Source: Phenylobacterium sp. J426 (GTDB lineage: Bacteria > Pseudomonadota > Alphaproteobacteria > Caulobacterales > Caulobacteraceae). From it: 64,000 bases of DNA. Both the position numbers and the translations under genes were made by a program. Below the pieces are notes generated by a model, which worked only from the letters and a program-made list of their open reading frames with translations, searched no databases and was not told where the DNA came from. Of the stretch, positions 1 to 9,564 are shown in pieces. Positions within the stretch are counted from its first letter, which is position 1; every line of letters begins with the position of its first letter. The stretch covers positions 186,001 through 250,000 of the forward strand of contig NZ_JAJOMY010000002.1 of the NCBI RefSeq assembly GCF_024699945.1, given 5' to 3'.

Positions 1-2
1 CG

Positions 3-140
3 GGTCTCGCCGACTTCGGCAACGCGGCCAGCACGGGCCTCAGCGGACAGGCGCCGTTCCGCGCCGCCCGCGGCTCAGGCGGCCGTCCGCAGGTCCGTCG
101 GGAAGGGGGCATCGTCCGTCCCGTCGGAGCCCGCGCATGA
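3..140 (+). CDS. virB6: C-terminal end of a VirB6-type inner-membrane T4SS protein (5' end outside window)
   Basis: An open frame enters from the left edge and ends in a TGA that overlaps the next ATG as ATGA (137-140), the same coupling seen throughout this operon. The visible 45 residues are a hydrophilic, Arg/Gly-rich tail without membrane segments. VirB6 proteins are polytopic inner-membrane channel components, often with a soluble tail, and virB6 commonly precedes virB7/virB8. The identity is therefore inferred from position and coupling, not from recognisable sequence. It could be another gene such as a virB5-like one. Confidence 0.45.
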   Translation, partial: GLADFGNAASTGLSGQAPFRAARGSGGRPQVRREGGIVRPVGARA

Positions 141-331
141 GATCCGTCCTGCTGCCCCTCGCCGCCGCCTGCCTCCTGTGCGGGTGCGCGGCATTTCGCG
201 AGGCCGAGGCGCCCGGCTGCTCGGGCCCGCGCCGGCCGGCCAATCCGCACGGCTCCGTTCTGTCGGCGGGGCCGGAGGCGCCCTCGCCCGCCGCACGGAC
301 CGGGGGCCAATGCTCCGGAGACCGGTCATGA
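137..331 (+). CDS. virB7: VirB7-like small outer-membrane lipoprotein of the T4SS
   Basis: A 64-residue protein starts with a lipoprotein signal (hydrophobic stretch, then lipobox LLCGC with Cys at about residue 17). The mature part is short and polar and contains a RPANPHGS segment, similar to the R-P-x-N-P pattern I associate with VirB7/TrbK-like entries beside virB8. VirB7 anchors VirB9 in the outer-membrane core complex. It overlaps the upstream frame and virB8 by 4 nt each (ATGA), so translation is probably coupled. The short family makes sequence evidence weak, but lipobox, size and position agree. Confidence 0.6.
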   Translation: MRSVLLPLAAACLLCGCAAFREAEAPGCSGPRRPANPHGSVLSAGPEAPSPAARTGGQCSGDRS

Positions 332-1008
332 GCGGCGTCCCGTCCGACGACCTGCGCACCTACTTCGCCGAGGCCCGCAGCTGGGATCAGGACCGGCTGC
401 GGCAGGCCCGCGGCTCGGCCCGGCTGGCGTGGACGATCGCAGCCGCCGCGGCGCTGCTCGCCGGGACCGGCGCTGTCGCGGTCAGCGTGCTGACGCCCCT
501 GAAGACTGTCGAGCCCTACGTCGTCCGGGTCGACCGAACGACAGGCGCCGTCGACGTGCTGCGCGGCCTCTCCTCGGCGGGGGACGTCACCTATGAGGAG
601 GCAGTGACGAAGTCCTTCCTGGCCACCTATGTGCGGGCCCGGGAGGGCTGGCTGCCGGCCGCCGCCGAAGCGAACTTCCGTCAGGTGTCGATCATGTCGA
701 CCCCGGAGGAACAGCAGCGCTGGGCCGCGGCCTTCCGCGCCAGCAGCCCGAGCAGCCCGCAGACGCTGTACGGTCCGGCCGTCGATGCGCAGGTCGGGAT
801 CCGCGCCATCTCCTTCGTGGCGCCCGGCGTGGCTAACGTCCGCTTCCATCGCGCCGTCCGCCGCGGGCCGGCTCTTGAAGAGAGCGACTGGATCGCCACC
901 GTCGCCTTCGCCTACACCAAGGCGCCGATGGCCGAGGGGGACCGGCTGCGCAACCCGCTCGGCTTCCAGGTGTCGAGCTACCGCGCCGACCCGGAGGTGG
1001 TCCGATGA
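328..1008 (+). CDS. virB8: VirB8 inner-membrane T4SS assembly protein
   Basis: 226 residues. A cytoplasmic N-terminus of about 32 residues, including the ARSWDQDR segment, is followed by one membrane segment (about 33-55) and then a periplasmic VirB8 domain that begins LKTVEPYVVRVDRTTG, typical of the family. VirB8 is a bitopic scaffold that contacts VirB9 and VirB10 during assembly of the secretion channel. The ATG at 328 was chosen because it overlaps the virB7 stop and starts just before the ARSWD region; an upstream ATG would add a non-homologous tail. The 3' end overlaps virB9 by 4 nt. The frame is intact. Confidence 0.9.
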   Translation: MSGVPSDDLRTYFAEARSWDQDRLRQARGSARLAWTIAAAAALLAGTGAVAVSVLTPLKTVEPYVVRVDRTTGAVDVLRGLSSAGDVTYEEAVTKSFLATYVRAREGWLPAAAEANFRQVSIMSTPEEQQRWAAAFRASSPSSPQTLYGPAVDAQVGIRAISFVAPGVANVRFHRAVRRGPALEESDWIATVAFAYTKAPMAEGDRLRNPLGFQVSSYRADPEVVR

Positions 1009-1868
1009 TCGGACGCTGGACAACGGCGCTCGCCGCCGCCTGCACTCTGCTGCTTTCCGCGGCCCACGCCGGCGCCACGGAAACCCTGCGGCCGACGTCC
1101 GGCGACCCGCGCATCAGGACGGTCGACTACGACCCGCAGCAGGTGGTGAGGATCGTGGGCGTCCTGCGCACGGCCACCCAGATCCGCTTCGCCGCCGACG
1201 AAACCGTCCAGCACGTCGCCCTGGGCGACAGCGCCGCCTGGGAGGTGGCGCCCGAGGGCAATGTGGTGTTCCTCAAGCCGAGCGTCGCCCGTGCGCCGAC
1301 CAACCTCATCGTCACGACGCGGACGCCGGCCGGCGACCTGCGCCACTACGCCTTCGACCTGACCACCCGCGGCGGCGACGCCTCGCGCGGCGCTTCGGGC
1401 GCCGCCTTTGTCGTCCAGTTCCGCTATCCCCGCGACGAGCGCCGCAGGCTGGAGGCAGCGCTCGACGCGGAGGCCCAGGCGCTCGAGGCGCGCATCCTCC
1501 AGCTGAAGCTCGAGCGGGGCGTCCTCCAGGGGCCCCGAAACCTCGCCTACGCGCTGCAGGGGTCGGCCGACATCTCCCCGTCCGAAGTGACCGACAACGG
1601 CCGCTTCACCGTCCTGCGGTTTCCGGGCGCCCAGGCCATTCCCGCCATCTATTCGGTGGCCGAGGACGGCTCGGAGGCGCTGGTGCCCTTCGACGTGCGT
1701 GGTGAATTCCTGGTGGTCCACCAGACGGCAAGGCAGCTGCGCCTGCGGCGAGGCCGCGCGGTGGTCTGCATCTTCAACCTGGCGTTCGACCGGTACGGCA
1801 AGGGCGCGCCGAGCGCGACCGCCACACAGGACGTCGAGCGCACCCTCCGCCCCGAGGTGAAGCCATGA
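1005..1868 (+). CDS. virB9: VirB9 outer-membrane core protein of the T4SS
   Basis: 287 residues with a cleavable signal peptide (hydrophobic segment about 7-20, AHA site near 22). The N-terminal VirB9/CagX domain opens with the characteristic DPRIRTVDYDPQQVVRIVG segment, and the C-terminal beta-domain contains NGRFTVLRFPG. The family forms the outer ring of the T4SS core complex with VirB7 and VirB10 and spans periplasm to outer membrane. The start overlaps the virB8 stop (ATGA) and the stop overlaps the virB10 start. Length is normal and the frame intact. Confidence 0.92.
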   Translation: MIGRWTTALAAACTLLLSAAHAGATETLRPTSGDPRIRTVDYDPQQVVRIVGVLRTATQIRFAADETVQHVALGDSAAWEVAPEGNVVFLKPSVARAPTNLIVTTRTPAGDLRHYAFDLTTRGGDASRGASGAAFVVQFRYPRDERRRLEAALDAEAQALEARILQLKLERGVLQGPRNLAYALQGSADISPSEVTDNGRFTVLRFPGAQAIPAIYSVAEDGSEALVPFDVRGEFLVVHQTARQLRLRRGRAVVCIFNLAFDRYGKGAPSATATQDVERTLRPEVKP

Positions 1869-2959
1869 CCCAGCCCGACGCCCCGTCCCACGACGCGATG
1901 CGAAGCGATCCGCCCCTCGACCGCGGCATCTCGCCGGTGGCTGGCCGCCTGATGGGCGGGCACGGCAAGGCGGTGGGGCTCGCCGGCCTGCTCATCGGCT
2001 GCGGCGCGGTGGCGCTCGCCACTTGGAGCGCCGAGCGGCCGAAGCGGGCCCTTGAACCGAACCGTCCGGCCCGGCAGGTGGTCGCCTTCGAGCCCGCGCG
2101 CAGCGGGCCGCCCACCCTGGCCGATCCAGGCGCGCACGCGCCGGAGCTTGCGCCAGGGACGGCGACGCTCGTGCCGGCAATCGATCCGCAGGCCTCGTCC
2201 GCATCGGCCCAGCCGCCATCACGACCTGCAAGCGGCAGCGCCGCCCGCGCTCCGCTCCTCGCGTACTCGCGTACGAGCGCGTCCTCGGCCGACCCGGTCC
2301 CGGGGATGCCGGACATCGCGCCGGCGCCCTCGCCCGACAGCGAATTGGACGGCCTTCGCCACGCCTCGCGCATCGGCCGGGCGCAGGCCCACCGCATCGG
2401 CGACCGCAACTTCCTGATCCTCGCGGGCGGCACGATCCCCTGCACCCTGCAGACGGCGCTCGACACCACCGCCCCGGGCTATGTCACCTGCTTGATCGGT
2501 CGAGACGTCTATTCCGACAACGGGGCCGTCGTGCTGCTCGAGAAGGGCGCGCGGGTGCTGGGCGAATACCGCACCGGCATGGGCCAGGGACAGGCGCGGA
2601 TCTTCGTCCTCTGGACCCGGGCCGTCACACCGAACGGCATCGCCATCGCACTGGCCTCCCCGGCTAGCGACGCGCTTGGGCGGGCGGGCTTTGGCGGGGT
2701 GGTGGACACCCACTTCTGGGACCGCTTCGGGGCTGCCGTGCTTCTGTCGGTCGTCGACGCCGGCTCCGCCGCTCTCCTGGACGACAGCGACGCGGCCCCT
2801 GGCGGCGTGCGCCTGCCGTCGGACGCGCCGGCGCTCGCCATCCAGCAGTCGGGGACCATCCGACCCACCCTGCGCAAGCCGCAGGGCGGCGAGGTCGCGA
2901 TCCAGGTGGCCCAGGACCTCGACTTCTCTTCCGTCTACGCGCTCAGGCCGCGGCCATGA
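1865..2959 (+). CDS. virB10: VirB10/TrbI-family T4SS channel protein
   Basis: 364 residues. A short cytoplasmic N-terminus, one membrane segment (about 36-54), a proline- and alanine-rich linker (about 60-140) and a C-terminal VirB10 beta-barrel domain beginning near residue 165 (NFLILAGGTIPCTLQTALDT, a family hallmark). VirB10 spans the periplasm from inner to outer membrane and is thought to transduce ATP-driven changes from VirB11/VirD4 to the outer-membrane pore. It overlaps virB9 and virB11 by 4 nt each. The frame is intact. Confidence 0.93.
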   Translation: MTQPDAPSHDAMRSDPPLDRGISPVAGRLMGGHGKAVGLAGLLIGCGAVALATWSAERPKRALEPNRPARQVVAFEPARSGPPTLADPGAHAPELAPGTATLVPAIDPQASSASAQPPSRPASGSAARAPLLAYSRTSASSADPVPGMPDIAPAPSPDSELDGLRHASRIGRAQAHRIGDRNFLILAGGTIPCTLQTALDTTAPGYVTCLIGRDVYSDNGAVVLLEKGARVLGEYRTGMGQGQARIFVLWTRAVTPNGIAIALASPASDALGRAGFGGVVDTHFWDRFGAAVLLSVVDAGSAALLDDSDAAPGGVRLPSDAPALAIQQSGTIRPTLRKPQGGEVAIQVAQDLDFSSVYALRPRP

Positions 2960-3959
2960 CGCACGACAATGCGATCCTGACCCACTACCTCGCCCCGCTT
3001 CGGGCGCAGCTCGATGCGCCGGGCGTCATCGAGCTGGTGATCAACCGGCCGCGGGAGTTCGCGGTGGAGACCGCCCACGGCTGGCAGTGGTTCGACGCGC
3101 CCGACCTTACCGAGGAGGCCATATGGCGGATCGCCGTGGCCGCCTGCGCCGCCACGAGGCAGGACGTGGGGGCCGACCGCCCGGTCTGCTCCACCGCGCT
3201 GCCCACCGGCGAGCGCTGCCAGGTGGTGCTGCCGCCGGCGGCCGAACAGGTCTCGATCACCCTGCGCAAGCCGGCCCCCACCACCTTCACCCTGGCTGAC
3301 CTCAGCGGCCACGGCTTCTTCGAGGACGCCGATCCCGCTGCCGACACACCGCGGCCCGGCGACGACGTCCTGGTCGCGGCCCGCGCGCAGCGCGACTGGC
3401 TGGCGTTCTTCACCGAGGCCGTCGCGCGCCGGCGCAATATCCTGATCTCGGGGCCCACGGGCTCAGGCAAGACGACCTTCGCCAAGTCGCTGATCCTGCT
3501 GATCCCAGAGGCGGAGCGGCTGATCACGATCGAGGACGCGCGCGAGCTCATCGTCCCGCACCGCAACGCGGTCCATCTGCTCTACGCCAAGGACGGCCAG
3601 GGCCTGGCGCAAGTGGGGCCCAAGCAGCTGCTCGAGAGCGCGCTCAGGATGCGGCCGGACCGCATCCTCCTGCAGGAGCTGCGGGACGCCTCGGCCTTCT
3701 TCTACCTGCGCAACGTGAACACCGGGCACCCCGGCTCGATCACGACCATCCACGCCAACTCCGCCACCCTGGCCTTCGAGCAGCTCACCCTGCTGGTGAA
3801 GGGAGAGCGACGCTGGCCGCGAACTCTCCCGCGCCGACATCGGCGCCCCTGCTGCGGATGCTGGTCGACATTGTCGTTCAGGTGAAGCGCGAAGGCGGCC
3901 GCTTCCGTATCGTCGAGGTCTGGCATGAACCGCATCGCACGGGCTGCCTGGCCGCTTAG
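2956..3959 (+). CDS. virB11: VirB11 T4SS hexameric ATPase (two frameshifts near the 3' end)
   Basis: About 333 residues once corrected. The N-terminal domain is followed by Walker A GPTGSGKT (about 166-173), the ITIEDA Asp box, a Walker B/His-box region and SITTIHAN. VirB11 is a cytoplasmic traffic ATPase that powers pilus assembly and substrate transfer. The continuous frame stops at 3885 with a non-homologous tail. Two apparent extra bases, in the GGG at 3801-3803 and the CCCC near 3846-3849, when removed restore an ordinary VirB11 C-terminus (ALLRMLVDIVVQVKREGGRF) ending at 3959. Both sit in short homopolymers, so sequence error is likelier than decay. The corrected end overlaps virD4 by 35 nt. 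Confidence 0.88.
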
Positions 3960-5773
3960 GCTCGCCCTGTTCGTCGCGCTTGCAGCGGCCCTTGCGGCGA
4001 TCCTCCTCGTCCTGACCCTGGGCATCGCGCTGGCGGGCCTTGGCCGCCTGTCGAGCCACGTGGATCCCGCCGCCGCCCCCGCCTGGTTCTGGTACTACCG
4101 CCACGATCCCGAGGTGCGACGTTGGGTGAAGATCGGGGCCCTGACGTCGAGCGGCGGGCTCCTGGTCGCGGTCATCGGCATCGCCAGCCAGATCCGCCGG
4201 CCGCTGCACGGCGCGGCACGCTGGGCCAGCGAGGCCGAGATCTCGCGGACCGGTCTGCGCGCGCAGACAGGCATCGTGCTCGGGCGCAAGGCCGGTCGCC
4301 TGCTCGTCTTCGGCGGCCAGGAGCACGTGATGCTCTACGCCCCGACCCGAAGCGGCAAGGGCGTCGGCGTGGTGATCCCCAACCTGCTCGCCTGGTCGGG
4401 CTCGGTGGTGGTCCTTGACGTCAAGCGCGAGAATTGGGAGGCCTCGGCCGGCTTCCGGCAGGCCCACGGCCAGGCGACCTTCCTGTTCGATCCGCTCGCC
4501 GCCGATGGGCGCACCTCGCGGTACAACCCGCTCGGCCACATCGACCGGACGGATCCGATCGCAGCCGTCGACGAGCTGCAGCGGATCGCCGCCATGCTGT
4601 TCCCGCGCCCGCACAACGCCGACCCCTTCTGGATGGAGAGCGCGCGGACCGGCTTCGTCGGCGTTGCGGCGTACCTGGCCGAGACGCCTGAACGACCCCC
4701 TCACCTTCGGCGCGCTCTACGCCGAACTTGCCGCCGGCGATCCGCGCCTTCGCTTTCCGGCCCTGATCGCCCGGCGGGCCGACGAGGGACGTCCGTTGTC
4801 GGTGGCGTGCACGCGGGCGCTGACCGACTTCTGCGCCGCCTCCGAGAACACCTTCGCCTCCGTGCGGCAGACCCTCACGTCGCGGCTGAACCTCTGGCTC
4901 AACCCCAAGGTCTGCGCCGCAACCGACGCCAGCGACTTCGACCTACGCGATCTGCGCAGCCGGCCGATGTCCATCTATCTGGCCGCCTCGCCGGACAATC
5001 TGACACGCGTCGCGCCACTTTATTCCTTGCTTTTCCAGCAGCTTATCGACGTTTCCTGCCGCGAGCGCCCAGACCCGGGCCGACATCCACACCAGGTGCT
5101 CGTCCTGCTGGACGAGTTCGCGCGGCTCGGCCACGCCGAGGTCCTCGCCAAGGCCTTCGCCTATGTGGCCGGCTACGGGCTGCGGCTGCTCCCGGTCCTC
5201 CAGAGCCCCGCCCAGCTTCGCGCCGAATACGGCGCCGACGCCGCCGAGGAGATCTTCGCGAACTGCGCCGTCGAGGTCGCCTTCGCCACCAAGGAGCTTC
5301 GGCTGGCCAACGATCTCTCCGAACGGCTCGGCTACACCACCGTCCGCAGCCCGTCCCGCAGCCGACCCACCGGCCTCTCGCGCGGCCACCGCAGCGTCAG
5401 CGAGTCGGAACAGCGCCGCGCCCTGCTCCTGCCGCAGGAGGTGGCCCAGCTCGGCGAGGACGAGATGATCGCGCTGAAGTCTGGCCTGCCGCCGATCCGC
5501 GGCCGCAAGATCCGTCACTATCGGGAAGCCGTGTTCCAGGCGCGGGTCCGGGCGCCGCCTGAGCCGCCGTCCTGCCCCCCGAGCACCGTCGCGATGCAAG
5601 CCGAGGACCTGCCGCTCCCCACCCTGGCGGCGGTCGAAGAGGCCCTAGCCGGTGCGGGCCTCGAGCCGCTGCCGCCCCCCGGATCGACCGCCGAAGACGT
5701 TGAGGCCTGGGTGGACCGTTTCCTCGAGGCCTCGGCGACCACGTCACTGGAGCTCACCGACCATGGCCGATAG
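3925..5773 (+). CDS. virD4: VirD4/TraG coupling protein (one frameshift)
   Basis: About 615 residues corrected. Two N-terminal membrane segments (about 10-36 and 68-88), Walker A-like YAPTRSGKGVG (about 138-148), VVIPNLL, and Walker B QVLVLLDEFARLG in the second half. VirD4 coupling proteins bring the relaxosome to the T4SS and act as DNA/protein translocating ATPases at the inner membrane. The frame breaks in the CCCCC run near 4697-4701. Removing one C joins ETPERP to LTFGALYAELA, the expected continuity, so this is probably a homopolymer error. The stop lies inside the next gene (11-nt overlap). Confidence 0.9.
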
Positions 5774-6362
5774 CCCGCTGAACAGGATCGACGCGGCGGC
5801 CGGAGCGCCCGGAACCGCCGGTGACGTGCCCGAGCGCGTCCGCCGTCGCTACCTCGTCGAGCGCGACGGCCGCGACCGCGTCGCCTTCTTTGCCGACGCC
5901 ACGATCCGGACGCCGGCGTTTCGGGACGAAGGCCGCCGCCTATTGGCCCACCGCAACGATCCACGTCTTGTCCGGGACCTGGTGGCGATCGCCAAGCACC
6001 GGAATTGGCGACAGATTGAGGTCCGGGGCGAGACGGCGTTCCGGCGGCAGGTCTGGCTCACCGCCCGTCAAACCGGACTGGAGGTGAGAGGCTATCGCCC
6101 CACCAAACGGGACGAGCAGGATCTCCAACGCCGCCGCCAACCCAAGACAACTCCGGAGCTGACGGCGCCCCCGGAACGATCCCAGGCCGTTGGAGATTCC
6201 GAGGCCAGGATGCGGATCGTGAGAGCTGTCGTGCAGGCCTTCGTGCGGCCGCCGGAGCGCCAAGCCGCCATCCTGGCGACGGCGGAGCGCCGGTTGCGCC
6301 CCGCCGCCGAGCGCACGCCATCGCCGTCCATCGTCGAGCCGGTTCGCCACCGGGCCAGATAG
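5763..6362 (+). CDS. Stand-alone LPD7-domain protein downstream of virD4
   Basis: 199 residues. Residues about 25-120 match the LPD7 pattern (large polyvalent protein-associated domain 7): RVAFFADATIRTPAF, a D-x-x-x-V-x-D-L-V-A-I-A-K-H-R-N-W block, then VRGETAFRRQVWLTARQTGLEVRGY. In many plasmids this domain is the C-terminal part of a relaxase (TraI/VirD2-like); here it is a separate protein coupled to virD4 by overlap, while the relaxase is encoded 3.6 kb away on the other strand. The C-terminal 75 residues are basic and probably disordered. A DNA-binding or relaxosome accessory role is inferred. The start ATG is inside the virD4 3' end. Confidence 0.75.
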   Translation: MADSPLNRIDAAAGAPGTAGDVPERVRRRYLVERDGRDRVAFFADATIRTPAFRDEGRRLLAHRNDPRLVRDLVAIAKHRNWRQIEVRGETAFRRQVWLTARQTGLEVRGYRPTKRDEQDLQRRRQPKTTPELTAPPERSQAVGDSEARMRIVRAVVQAFVRPPERQAAILATAERRLRPAAERTPSPSIVEPVRHRAR

Positions 6363-6429
6363 ACCGGCGTCGCCGGACGACAGGCCGACCGCGACGACGA
6401 AACCCACAGCGCCGGCGCGAGATCGACTA

Positions 6430-6835
6430 ACGCCGCTCGGGCGCGGAGGAGGGGCCTCGGCCAGGCACTCGAGGCCCGCGACGATATCCCCGGAGATCTC
6501 CTTCGGATCCCGACCGGACGCCAAGCCTAGCCAAGTGAGCCCCTCCGCCAGGGCGACGACGAAGTCGCCGGGCTCATCCTAAGCTTGATCTCGCCAGCCT
6601 GTTCCATGGCCGCCAGCCGCTCCGCGAGAAGCGAATGCGTCTGCTCCATCTGCGGCGCCAACAGGTCGCGGAGCGGCCCCGGCTTCAGGGAACTGGCGAG
6701 CAACTGGAGGCTGGTTCTGGCCACCGTGGTCACATCGAAGCCGCGCTCCTCCCCGATTGCCGCCATGTCGCCCCGAGCCTCGGCCATTCCTGCTGCACCT
6801 CGGACTGGTCCATCGCGGCGAACTGCAACGCGGCC
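6430..6835 (-). pseudogene. 3' remnant of a TetR-family regulator, N-terminal DNA-binding part missing
   Basis: Reading the minus strand across two single-base breaks gives a continuous TetR-type C-terminal domain: FAAMDQSEVQQ, then (break near 6785) MAEARGDMAAIGEERGFDVTTVARTSLQLLASSLKPG, then (break near 6580) PGDFVVALAEGLTWLGLASGRDPKEISGDIVAGLECL. The helix-turn-helix half is absent; homology stops at about 6835, where the opposite strand turns into an equally truncated serine hydrolase. The 3' limit is not certain because no clear stop belongs to the family end. It cannot work as a repressor. A deletion that removed both 5' ends and the shared promoter of a divergent pair explains the layout. 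Confidence 0.6.
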
Positions 6836-8412
6836 GCGACGATCTCGACGCCGACGTCAACCGCTACCTAGACTTCACGATATCGCCCCCCGGCCCGCGC
6901 CCGGTGACGATGAGGGACCTGATGGCCCACCGGGGTGGGTTCGAGGAGGGTCTGAAGGACGTACTCGCCACCGATCCGAAGCAGCTGAAGACCACCGAGC
7001 GCTACCTGAAAGAGAACAGTCGGCCCTTCATGTTCGCGCCGGGCGTGGCGCCGGCCTACTCCACTACGGTACCGCGCTGGCGGGCTACATCGTCGAGCGT
7101 GTCTCGACAGAGCCCTACGAGAACTACGTCGAACGGCACATCGTCGCGCCGCTGCAGATGCGCCACACGACGCTGCCGCAGCCGCTTCCGCCCGAGTTCC
7201 GCGCGACGGCCGCAAAGGGGTACCGCGCGAGCGAAACGCCTTCGAGCCCGTTCGAGCTCGTCGGCACGGGGCCGGCCGGTCAGCTTTCCGCGACCGTCGC
7301 GGACATGGCGAACTTCATGCTCGCCCATCTGCAGGACGGGCGTTTCGGAGACGCCCGCATCCTGCAGCCCGAGACCGCGCGCCGGATGCACGCGCCCTCC
7401 CTGGCGGCGCCGAGCGGCTTCGACACCCTTAGCCCACGGCTTCTTCTACGGTCGCCGCAACGGACGCATCGTGCTGTCGCACGGCGGCGACACGGTGGTC
7501 TTCCACAGCGACCTGTGCCTGCTTCCCGAGGAAGGCGTGGGCGTCTTCGTCAGCTTCAACAGCCGGGGCGCGAACGACGCTGTCTATGCCGCACGCGAGC
7601 AGCTGTTCGAGCTCTTCATGGACCGCTACGTCCCGGCGCCCGCGCCCGATACGCCGCCGGCTATCGCCACGGCGGCGCAGGACGCGCAGGCCATCGCCGG
7701 AAATTACGAGATTTCGCGCCGCGTCGAGAACGGCTTCATCGGCCTGTTCTACCTGCTGCAGCAGGATCGCGTGATCGCGAACGTGGACGGGACGATCACC
7801 CTGTCCTCGCTCGGACCCAAGCGCTTCCGGAAGATCTCCCGCGGCCTCTGGCAAGAGGCGGCGGAACGCGGCAGGTGCTCGTCACCGAAGCCGGAGGGCG
7901 CCGCGCCATTTTCGACGGCCGCAATCCCATCGCCATTCTCCAGGCCGCGCCACTGCACCGGAACGCGACCCTCTTCCAGCTTGTCGCCGGCCTCTCCGTC
8001 CTGGTGCTGCTGTGCACGGCGGTCGCCTGGCCCATCGCCGCATCGGCGCGCCCGGCGCGCAACCTGCCTCCGGGGAGGCGAGCCGGCCGCGCCTCGTACG
8101 CCGCGCCACGCGGATCGCCGTCGTGGCGGACCTGGTCTATCTGGCCGGCTGGTCTGCGATGGTCGCGCCATTCTGCAGGTCAACGTCGGCTTCTACAATG
8201 ATCGCCTGGACGGGTACCTCCGCGTCCAGCAGATCGCCGCGCTCGTGCCGCTGCTGGGCGCCGTGCTGGGTATCTGCAATGCCTGGTCGGCGTTCCGTTC
8301 ACCGCAAGGCTGGGCTGCGCGGGTCCGCAGCCTGATCGTCGCGTTCGGACTGATCTGCTTCCTCTGGGCCGCCTGGATGGCCGGGTTCATGGACCGGGGC
8401 CTCAACTACTAG
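6815..8412 (+). pseudogene. Degenerate beta-lactamase-fold serine hydrolase with C-terminal membrane part
   Basis: The class C beta-lactamase/penicillin-binding fold is recognisable: DDLDADVNRYLDF, PVTMRDLMAHRGGFEEG, then after a break near 7060 YGTALAGYIVERVS and GPAGQLSATVADMANFMLAHL, then after a break near 7435 AHGFFYGR, LSHGGDTVVFHSDLCLLPEEGVGVFVSFNS. A hydrophobic C-terminal region with several membrane segments ends at 8412. The N-terminus with the signal peptide and the S-x-x-K nucleophile motif is missing. At least five single-base breaks occur (about 7060, 7435, 7868, 8060-8085, 8170). Loss of the catalytic Ser region makes it nonfunctional even if the indels are sequence errors. 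Confidence 0.75.
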
Positions 8413-8545
8413 ATCCGCCCTGGCGAGCATCGGTGCCGGGAGCTTGGCGCCAGCGACTGGCGCGGCCCCGCGAACGGGCGGACGTCCCGGCTGAGGCGGA
8501 CAGGCCGGTTCGGGTTCTGACGGGTAGAGCACCCCCGGATGTCGA

Positions 8546-9448
8546 TCAGGGAGGGCCTGGAGCTACCCCGTGGGCTTGGCGGGCCTGCAGGGTCTCGTGG
8601 CCCGGGGGGCGACCGAACTGGCGACGATACTCCCGCGTGAACTGCGGCACGCTTTCGTACCCGACCTTGTAGGCTGCGACGCTCGGCTTCAGGCCCTTGG
8701 CCAGCATCAGGCGACGCGCCTCGATGAGCCGCAGCTGCTTCTGGAACTGCAGCGGCGACAGTGAGGTTACGGTCCGAAAATGCTTGTGGAAGGTCGACGG
8801 GCTCATGCGGGCCGCTGCCGCCAATTGCACCACCGCGATCGGCGCGGTGAAGCCCTTGCGGAGGATCTCCACCGCCCGCGCGATCCGCCCCGCCTGGCTC
8901 TCGGGAGAGCCCAGCTGGCGAATGGAGAGGCCGTGGCACCCTGCGAGGAGCCAGTAGTGCATCTCGCGCACCAACTGAGCCTGAAGCACGGGAATGGAAG
9001 CCGGCCGTTCCAGAAGGGTGACCAGGCGCAGGGCGGCGTCGGCCACCTCGGCGTCCGTGGGCTGGAAGCGGAGCGCCGGTCCGACATGGACGGCGGCGGC
9101 CTGCATCTCGGCGCAGAGGGCGGCGATCACCGCCGCGTCCAGGTCGAGCGCCAATGCAAGATAAGGCGCGCCGCCGCTTGCCCGGGTGATTTCGCTGACG
9201 GTGGGCGCGTCCGCGGTGAGCAGCATCGAGTCCCCCGCCCTGAAAGTCAGGGTCTGGCTCCCCATCGTGACCTGCTTGGCGCCTTGCGCCACGAGACAGA
9301 TCAGCGGCCGCTCGATCGCGTGCCGCAGCTCTCCCGTCGAGGTCGTGCGCACGAGATACAGACCCTTGACGGGCGTTCGGGCGACGCCCGACGCGTCCGC
9401 ATGCCGCTCGGTGTAGCGGCGAATGGCCTCGCGCAAGGCGTGGGTCAT
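8546..9448 (-). CDS. AraC-family transcriptional regulator
   Basis: 300 residues. The N-terminal half is an AraC-type cupin-like sensor domain (LYLVRTTSTGELRHAIERPLICLVAQGAK), and the C-terminal half (about 190-290) has the two helix-turn-helix motifs, including LAAAARMSPSTFHKHFRTVTSLSPLQFQKQLRL and VGYESVPQFTREYRRQFGRPPG. This family (Pfam AraC_N) usually activates a neighbouring gene in response to a small molecule. It diverges from the small monooxygenase that starts about 120 nt away, the likely target. The frame is intact. Confidence 0.9.
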   Translation of the reverse strand: MTHALREAIRRYTERHADASGVARTPVKGLYLVRTTSTGELRHAIERPLICLVAQGAKQVTMGSQTLTFRAGDSMLLTADAPTVSEITRASGGAPYLALALDLDAAVIAALCAEMQAAAVHVGPALRFQPTDAEVADAALRLVTLLERPASIPVLQAQLVREMHYWLLAGCHGLSIRQLGSPESQAGRIARAVEILRKGFTAPIAVVQLAAAARMSPSTFHKHFRTVTSLSPLQFQKQLRLIEARRLMLAKGLKPSVAAYKVGYESVPQFTREYRRQFGRPPGHETLQARQAHGVAPGPP

Positions 9449-9564
9449 GCAACCATCCTTACCGGCTGTTCGCGACGGTAGGGCCAGGTCGGAGTTTTAG
9501 GCAAGGTTCTCGACGGATCTGGCAACCCGTCATTGCCCGAAAAGAGGATACGTCGCCGGAACGA

